From: an uncultured Marinifilum sp.
Lineage (GTDB): Bacteria; Bacteroidota; Bacteroidia; Bacteroidales; Marinifilaceae
Direction: 5' to 3'
DNA length: 64,000 nt
Assembly (NCBI RefSeq): GCF_963677195.1
Contig: NZ_OY781918.1
Span: forward strand, 3,956,923 to 4,020,922
Numbering within the stretch: position 1 is the first letter of the stretch; each line of letters opens with the position of its first letter. Of the stretch, positions 59,121-64,000 are shown in pieces. The notes below the pieces were generated by a model. The model ran no database searches, was not told the DNA's origin, and worked only from the letters and a program-made list of their open reading frames with translations. Position numbers and translations under genes: made by a program.

Positions 59121-61181
59121 TTAAAGGCTTTTAGGTATTGAAATAATAAATTCGCTCCCTTTACCAACTATACTTTTCACGCTAATTGTTCCTCCATTTT
59201 GCTCAATAAACTCTTTACACAAAATTAAACCCAAACCAGTTCCTTTTTCATTATTAGTTCCCTTTGTTGTTATATTTTGATCTAATCGAAATAACTTTTT
59301 TAAGACCTCAGGAGGCATTCCAACACCAGTATCAAGAATATGAATTTGAACATAATCTTCTTTATCAGTAGTAGTAATAGATATTAGACCACCATCGGGT
59401 GTAAATTTTATTGCATTATTTATAAGGTTACCCATAAAAATCATCGATGTATGCTCATCAATTGGCAAAACAATAGATTCTGGCACATCTACAACAATAT
59501 CTATATTTTTACACGGGGCATTTAATCCATAAAGAGAAACTGTGGTGTCGACTAAATCTTTAAGATTTAATAATTCCTTATTAATTTTTATTTCATTCAT
59601 TTGAGCTTGTGCCCAAGTGAGTAAATTCATTAGTAACTCGTAAGCAAATTTCGAAGATTTATCTATTTCTTTTAGCAAAGCTATTCTTTCCTTATCGTTT
59701 AGCAATTTATAATCCGTATTTAATAAATCGGAAAAGCCTAAAATGGAATTAAAAGGTCCTTTTAAATCGTGAGAAATTATTTTAAAAAATTTATCTTTTG
59801 TAGCATTTAGCAATTTTAACTCATCAAATTGCTTCGTTAAAATATCATTTTTTTGCTCTAACTCCAGCTTATGTTCTTCTATTAACATATTTTTCTCAGA
59901 AAGAACAGTATTAGCATCTCTTTTTATCTTAAATCTGTTAAGTAAGATAAACACGAATAGAACAACTAGTACCAATAATACAATTATTGCATTTCGAAAT
60001 TGTGTTTGCTTTGTAATTTCCAGATTTTGAATCTCATTATTTTTACGAAGCAATTCATTTTCTTTTTCCTTTTTTTGACTTGCATATTTGGTTTCCATCT
60101 CGGCAATTTGCCTCGAACTTTTCTCGTTATAAATACTATCTTTTAAAGATGAGGACAACTCATAATATCTTAATGCTTTTTCATAATTCCCCATAGATTT
60201 AAATATCTCAGAGTAATTTCTGTAAAGTTCGAATTTCTGCTCTTTTGCATTTAATGTATTAGCTAAATCTATCGCTTTAGCATAATATGATAAGGCCAAG
60301 TTATTTTTCCCCTGAGTTGCATAAATAAGCCCAATACTTTTATTTGCATACAACACCCCAATTTGGTCGCTTATTTTTGAGCTTACATTAAGCGATTCCT
60401 GAAAGTACTTTTTTGCTTCCTCGTATTTCTTCAAATAAAATTTTGCATTACCAATATTATACAGGCAAATTGTTGTTCCATAATGATTTTTATTTTCAAT
60501 ATTCCTCTTTAGAGCTTTTTTGTAATAAACCTGAGCATTAACATAATCCTTTTTAGCCTCATAGATTTGTCCCATCGTATTTAAATGAGCTGGAAAAATT
60601 TTATTGCCCCCTAAACTATCTCTTAAAGAAATTGCTTCCTTAACATACACTAATGCTTTATCGTAATTTTTAAGTCCAAGGTAAACCAAACTAATATTTC
60701 CAAGAGTCTTTCTCCTCATGTCTGTATAGTTTCGCTGCTCACATATCTCTAATGATTTAAAATAATATTCTAAGGCGTTATCAAAATCTGATAAGTTTTT
60801 GTAAACAACTCCAAAACTACTTAAAACTGATGCTTCTCCTTTAAAATCTTTTAATTCCACATATAGCGGCAATGCTTTTTTTAAATATTCCAAAGCCAAA
60901 TCAAATTCACCCTCCGCCCAATAATTAATTCCAATATTTTGCATTGATTTTGCCACTTCTGTCTTACTATCAAACTTATTAGCAATTTCGTAAGCTTCTT
61001 TTGCATATTTAATTCCTTTTTCGGGATTAGAAGTCCAATACAAATAGGATAATTCATTTAAAAGTTCAGATTTTTCAATCCCACTTTTCTGAGATAGCAA
61101 ATTCTCCAAACTATCAATCTGAGCCTTAGCAACAAACAGATTGTAGCAAAAAAATAATACAATTAAGGAAGCATATCTCAT
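59121..61181 (-). CDS. TPR-containing membrane sensor histidine kinase
   Basis: 686 residues: signal peptide (FFCYNLFVAKAQ), six to seven periplasmic TPRs (about 40-350, e.g. YYFKSLEICEQ, YKKALKRNIEN), one membrane helix (about 398-418, RNAIIVLLVLVVLFVFILL), a coiled coil, then the kinase core. The H-box is FFKIISHDLKGPFNSILGFSDLL, the N-box NLINNAIKFTPDGG, G1 LDTGVGMPPE and G2 GTGLGLILCKEFIE. This layout is common in Bacteroidota. No response regulator is adjacent, so it is an orphan kinase. The small-RNA array lies just downstream of its stop. Confidence 0.92.
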   Translation of the reverse strand: MRYASLIVLFFCYNLFVAKAQIDSLENLLSQKSGIEKSELLNELSYLYWTSNPEKGIKYAKEAYEIANKFDSKTEVAKSMQNIGINYWAEGEFDLALEYLKKALPLYVELKDFKGEASVLSSFGVVYKNLSDFDNALEYYFKSLEICEQRNYTDMRRKTLGNISLVYLGLKNYDKALVYVKEAISLRDSLGGNKIFPAHLNTMGQIYEAKKDYVNAQVYYKKALKRNIENKNHYGTTICLYNIGNAKFYLKKYEEAKKYFQESLNVSSKISDQIGVLYANKSIGLIYATQGKNNLALSYYAKAIDLANTLNAKEQKFELYRNYSEIFKSMGNYEKALRYYELSSSLKDSIYNEKSSRQIAEMETKYASQKKEKENELLRKNNEIQNLEITKQTQFRNAIIVLLVLVVLFVFILLNRFKIKRDANTVLSEKNMLIEEHKLELEQKNDILTKQFDELKLLNATKDKFFKIISHDLKGPFNSILGFSDLLNTDYKLLNDKERIALLKEIDKSSKFAYELLMNLLTWAQAQMNEIKINKELLNLKDLVDTTVSLYGLNAPCKNIDIVVDVPESIVLPIDEHTSMIFMGNLINNAIKFTPDGGLISITTTDKEDYVQIHILDTGVGMPPEVLKKLFRLDQNITTKGTNNEKGTGLGLILCKEFIEQNGGTISVKSIVGKGSEFIISIPKSL

Positions 61182-61523
61182 TTGGGATTATTTATGTGGT
61201 TACAATTAGTCCTATTAAAACGTATTAATCGCAATAATAGTTACTACTAAAAAAGAAAAAAATATCGGAATATAATTCTCAATTAATATGTTTTACACTA
61301 AGAATATTAATTTTAATAATTTGCAAATAAACATAAACTAAAATATGCAATTCATTAAAAAGTAAATTGCACAAATCTTAACCGCTCATTTTTTCATTTT
61401 TTATTTCAATTTTATAAATTTGCTTCGCTTGTAAAAATCAGAAAATACCTACATAGATTTCCATAATCTGATTCCTGATTACAAAGCAAAAAATAACCAA
61501 ATTTTAAATAAAAATTTTAACTG
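61182..61523. other. Divergent promoter region between the histidine kinase and FKBP genes
   Basis: AT-rich and without ORFs. TAAATTTG at 61415-61422 (plus strand) fits the -7 consensus and would give the FKBP gene a leader of about 95 bases. Nothing similar was found for the kinase on the other strand. Confidence 0.4.
61415..61422 (+). promoter_or_regulatory. -7 promoter element of the FKBP gene
   Basis: TAAATTTG matches TAnnTTTG about 100 bases before the start codon. Confidence 0.4.
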
Positions 61524-62348
61524 ATGAAAAGAAGTAGTCTTATTCTTGCTTTTTTAGCTGCTACGGTATGTTTTAACGCATGCAAAAAAGTACCCCGTAC
61601 CGGTAAAATGAACTTTACAACAGTTGCCGATAGTGTAAGTTATGCCTTAGGTTTTATAGAAGCCAACAATTTTAAGAAAACCATTGAAAGAGCACCTTTT
61701 CAAATTGATTCGCTTAATCGCATACACTTTGGAAAAGCTATTGCCAAAACTCAATTGAAAAAAAAGTACTCTGATTTTAGAATCGATCAGTTTAGCAACA
61801 TTAACGAGGAAGCTTTTTACAAAGGATTTTTAAATGAGTATGTGTACGGAAAATCTTATTTCTCTGAAATGAGTGCCGATGTCTATTTAAGAAAAATATT
61901 CAATCAGAAAAAGGCAGAAAAAGATTCTGTAAGAAAGGAATTAGCTAAAGTAAATCTGCAAAAAGGTCAAAATTTTCTAGAACAAAATAAAAAGCGCGAA
62001 GGAGTAAAAGTTACGGATAGCGGATTACAATATAAAATTCTAAAACAAGGATCAGGTAAAACAGCAAATAAAACTGATAGAATTAAGTGTGTGTATCACG
62101 GTACTTTAATTGACGGTACTGTTTTCGACAGCTCGAAAGAACGCGGCGACACATCTTCCTTTTTTGTTAATCGTGTAATTAAAGGTTGGACCGAAGCTTT
62201 ACAAATAATGCCCGAAGGATCGGAATGGAGATTGTTCGTACCTGCTAATTTGGCTTATGGTGAAAGAGGTAGTAATAATAAAATTGGTCCGAACGAAGCA
62301 CTTATTTTCGATATTAATCTTGTTGAGATACTCGAGAAAAAGAAGTAA
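61524..62348 (+). CDS. FKBP-type peptidyl-prolyl isomerase lipoprotein
   Basis: 274 residues. The lipoprotein signal ends at Cys in ATVCFNACKK. A helical dimerisation domain (about 30-155, with VADSVSYALGFIEANNFKK, as in FkpA/Mip) precedes the FKBP domain (about 160-272): DSGLQYKILKQGSGKTANKTD, CVYHGTLIDGTVFDSSKERGD, VIKGWTEALQIMPEGSEWRLFVPANLAYGERG and LIFDINLVEIL. Nearly all active-site aromatics are present. It speeds proline isomerisation during folding of exported proteins. Confidence 0.92.
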   Translation: MKRSSLILAFLAATVCFNACKKVPRTGKMNFTTVADSVSYALGFIEANNFKKTIERAPFQIDSLNRIHFGKAIAKTQLKKKYSDFRIDQFSNINEEAFYKGFLNEYVYGKSYFSEMSADVYLRKIFNQKKAEKDSVRKELAKVNLQKGQNFLEQNKKREGVKVTDSGLQYKILKQGSGKTANKTDRIKCVYHGTLIDGTVFDSSKERGDTSSFFVNRVIKGWTEALQIMPEGSEWRLFVPANLAYGERGSNNKIGPNEALIFDINLVEILEKKK

Positions 62349-62374
62349 TAAGAGCTTATTAAATTGATTTTTAT

Positions 62375-62404
62375 AAAAGGGATACCGAAACGTATCCCTT
62401 TTAT
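62375..62404 (+). terminator. Terminator of the FKBP gene
   Basis: AAAAGGGATAC (62375-62385) pairs with GTATCCCTTTT (62392-62402), U-rich after the stem. Confidence 0.8.
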
Positions 62405-62507
62405 ATAGTGTTTAAAAAGTTCACAACACTAGATTGCGTTGATTAACGATTCAATTATTAAGCACCATCTCGAATTAAATACACATCCGAGCTTTAAGAC
62501 TACTCGA

Positions 62508-63122
62508 CTATTTAATTTGCGCTTTTATATATTCAGCCACTTCAGGATGTCCATTAGCAGTTGCAAAGTCTAATGACGATTCTCCGTCGATATCTACCAT
62601 TTTTAAATCGGCACCGTAAGAAACCAACACCTTAAGCACTTCGAGCTGACCTTCGGATGCTGCCATCATTGCTGCCGTCCAGTTTTCCTCATCATCTACC
62701 AGATTTACTTCAGCTCCAGCTTCTAATAAAATACTAATAGCAGGAACAAATTTGCCCGTAGATGCATACATTAATGCAGTTCTTTTAACCTGATCTGTTA
62801 AATTTACTTCTGCCCCATTTTCTATAAGCAGCTTAACTATATCGGAATGTCCATTAAAAGCAGCCAACATCAGCAAAGTGCGCTGATTGGGATCAGTAAA
62901 ATTTACATCAAAACCATTATTCAATGCATCTTTCACGACTTCGATTTTTCCATCCAATGCACTTTGCAATATTAAATCATTATCGAATACCATTGTTGAT
63001 TCTGGTGCTACCTGATCTGTACTAATACTATTTACATTACTGGATTTAGAATTTTTTCCATTGCAGCTACAAGCCAGCAATCCCATTGCAGCAATAGCTG
63101 TAAACAATTGTAATTTATTCAT
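62508..63122 (-). CDS. Ankyrin-repeat lipoprotein
   Basis: 204 residues. A lipoprotein signal ends at Cys in MGLLACSCNGK. After a polar linker come four ankyrin repeats (about 50-200) with the usual xTxLMxAAxxGxxxxVxxLLxxGAxVN pattern: RTLLMLAAFNGHSDIVKLLIENGAEVNL, RTALMYASTGKFVPAISILLEAGAEVNL, WTAAMMAASEGQLEVLKVLVSYGADLKM and SLDFATANGHPEVAEYI. It should bind a protein partner in the periplasm; which is not known. It is divergent from the truncated gene at 63235. Confidence 0.88.
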   Translation of the reverse strand: MNKLQLFTAIAAMGLLACSCNGKNSKSSNVNSISTDQVAPESTMVFDNDLILQSALDGKIEVVKDALNNGFDVNFTDPNQRTLLMLAAFNGHSDIVKLLIENGAEVNLTDQVKRTALMYASTGKFVPAISILLEAGAEVNLVDDEENWTAAMMAASEGQLEVLKVLVSYGADLKMVDIDGESSLDFATANGHPEVAEYIKAQIK

Positions 63123-63234
63123 AAGTTTCTAATTTGTTTCATTTGAAAGAAGCAATAAAGGTAAGCTAAGATTGTTAAATAGTAAGTACATAAGGTATTA
63201 AATTAAGGGTGGATTTTACTTTATCAATAAAAAG

Positions 63235-64000
63235 ATGGTAGAAGAACAAAACAACAAGTCCTCAAACTACTCATAATCAAAACAAACATTACAAAAAGAG
63301 AAAAGTGAAAAACTTATTAAATCTAAAACTGTAAAGTTAACAGGAAGGATTATAGACAAGAAAAACAATCCTATTTCGAAAGCCTCTATTAGCATAAAAG
63401 ACTCTAATAAAAGAAGCATTACCAATGCTAATGGTGAATATAAATTTGAATTGCCAGCCGAAGGTGATTTTGGACTAATTGTTACGCATCCAGACTATGA
63501 AATGGTTTCTAATACCATTACATTAAAATCAACAAATGGATCCAAATGGAAACACGACTTTATAATGAAAGCTGTTGATTCTGAAGATAACAAAGAAAAA
63601 CAGAAGGTATTTAAAATTTCAGGTACTGTAAAAGATGTTAATGAAAATCCAATGCCAGGAACTTCAATTGTTGTGAAAGGTACTACAATTGGAACTGTTT
63701 CTGATTGGGATGGAAAATACGAAATTGAGGTTTCAAACATGAAGAAATTGACATTAGTTGCCTCATTTGTAGGCTACCAAAGTATTTTAAACAAAAATGA
63801 TTTTCGAGAAGGAATCAAAAATGTTGATTTCACCATGAAACGTGAAGTAATTGAAATCTCTTCAAAAGATTTAAAAAAAGCAGGAGACATTCCTCCTCCA
63901 CCGCCACCAACAGCACCTGAATATCCCGAAAGCGACGAACCAGTTTTTGTGATTGTTGAAGATATGCCACAATATCCACAGGGGTTTTACGGATTAGCAC
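63235..64000 (+). pseudogene. N-terminally truncated CarboxypepD-like/TonB-type protein with an in-frame stop, 3 prime end outside the window
   Basis: ATG 63235 gives 13 codons (MVEEQNNKSSNYS) and then TAA at 63274-63276. The same frame goes on open to the window end with SKQTLQKEKSEKLIKSKTVK and two CarboxypepD_reg-like domains (LTGRIIDKKNNPISKASISIKD; ISGTVKDVNENPMPGTSIVVKGTTIGTVSDWDGKYEIEV). A proline stretch and FVIVEDMPQYPQG, as in TonB-like C-termini, follow. Before the ATG the frame reads GGFYFINKK, like the end of a membrane helix, but the upstream part of a gene of this kind is missing. Either a decayed gene or a single-base error at the stop, plus an N-terminal deletion. Confidence 0.55.

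Overview
The window is AT-rich chromosomal DNA from a Bacteroidota bacterium, most likely a facultative or strict anaerobe of the marine/sediment Marinilabiliales type. The genus-level guess is inference. The evidence is: -7 promoter elements of the form TAnnTTTG in place of sigma70 boxes; almost no Shine-Dalgarno sequences; many signal peptides and lipoproteins; TonB/CarboxypepD-type proteins; a serC-serA-DUF1015 cluster; kdsA; and GH92 mannosidases. No tRNA, rRNA, CRISPR array or intact insertion sequence is visible.

Layout. 1-6.8 kb: a porin fragment, a bleomycin-hydrolase-like peptidase, a cytidylate-kinase-like protein, a large TPR protein, rarA and kdsA. 6.9-11.8 kb: a three-subunit [FeFe] hydrogenase (HydC-HydB-HydA) and butyrate kinase, together suggesting H2- and butyrate-forming fermentation. 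12-17 kb: a serine hydrolase, an outer-membrane barrel, and a two-gene unit in which a cyclic-nucleotide-gated K+ channel is followed by a class III nucleotide cyclase. 17-23.8 kb: a seven-gene TetR-controlled efflux operon (TetR, TolC, HlyD, two ABC ATPases, two permeases) with repeated operator palindromes around a clear promoter. 24-29.5 kb: serine/one-carbon genes (serC, serA, a broken four-helix-bundle gene, DUF1015, gcvT). 30.2-33 kb: Hpt, STAS and receiver-SpoIIE phosphatase genes (phosphorelay/partner switch) and a SemiSWEET. 33-38.6 kb: a citrate lyase operon (citD-E-F-XG-C). 39.5-43.7 kb: an ADP-dependent sugar kinase of archaeal type and ClpB. 44.1-54.8 kb: a peroxiredoxin, then a six-gene accessory locus (GRE activase, glycyl radical enzyme, sugar MFS porter, GH92, GH47, AraC regulator). 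55-64 kb: a TerB/ABCG-type transporter, a tandem array of 214-bp units that look like small RNA genes, a TPR histidine kinase, an FKBP isomerase, an ankyrin lipoprotein and a truncated CarboxypepD gene.

The two best candidates for something undescribed are (1) the tandem array at 58324-59080. It holds four near-identical promoter-leader-terminator cassettes in which the promoter motif and hairpin are kept while the spacers drift. (2) The glycyl radical enzyme at 51736-53892. Its active-site loop reads GCNW, not the GCVE dehydratase or CCVS formate-lyase signature, and it sits with alpha-mannosidases and a sugar porter. The channel-cyclase pair, the hydrogenase with a minimal HydB and the ADP-dependent kinase are also worth attention. 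All functional assignments come from reading motifs in the translated sequence; no database search was run.
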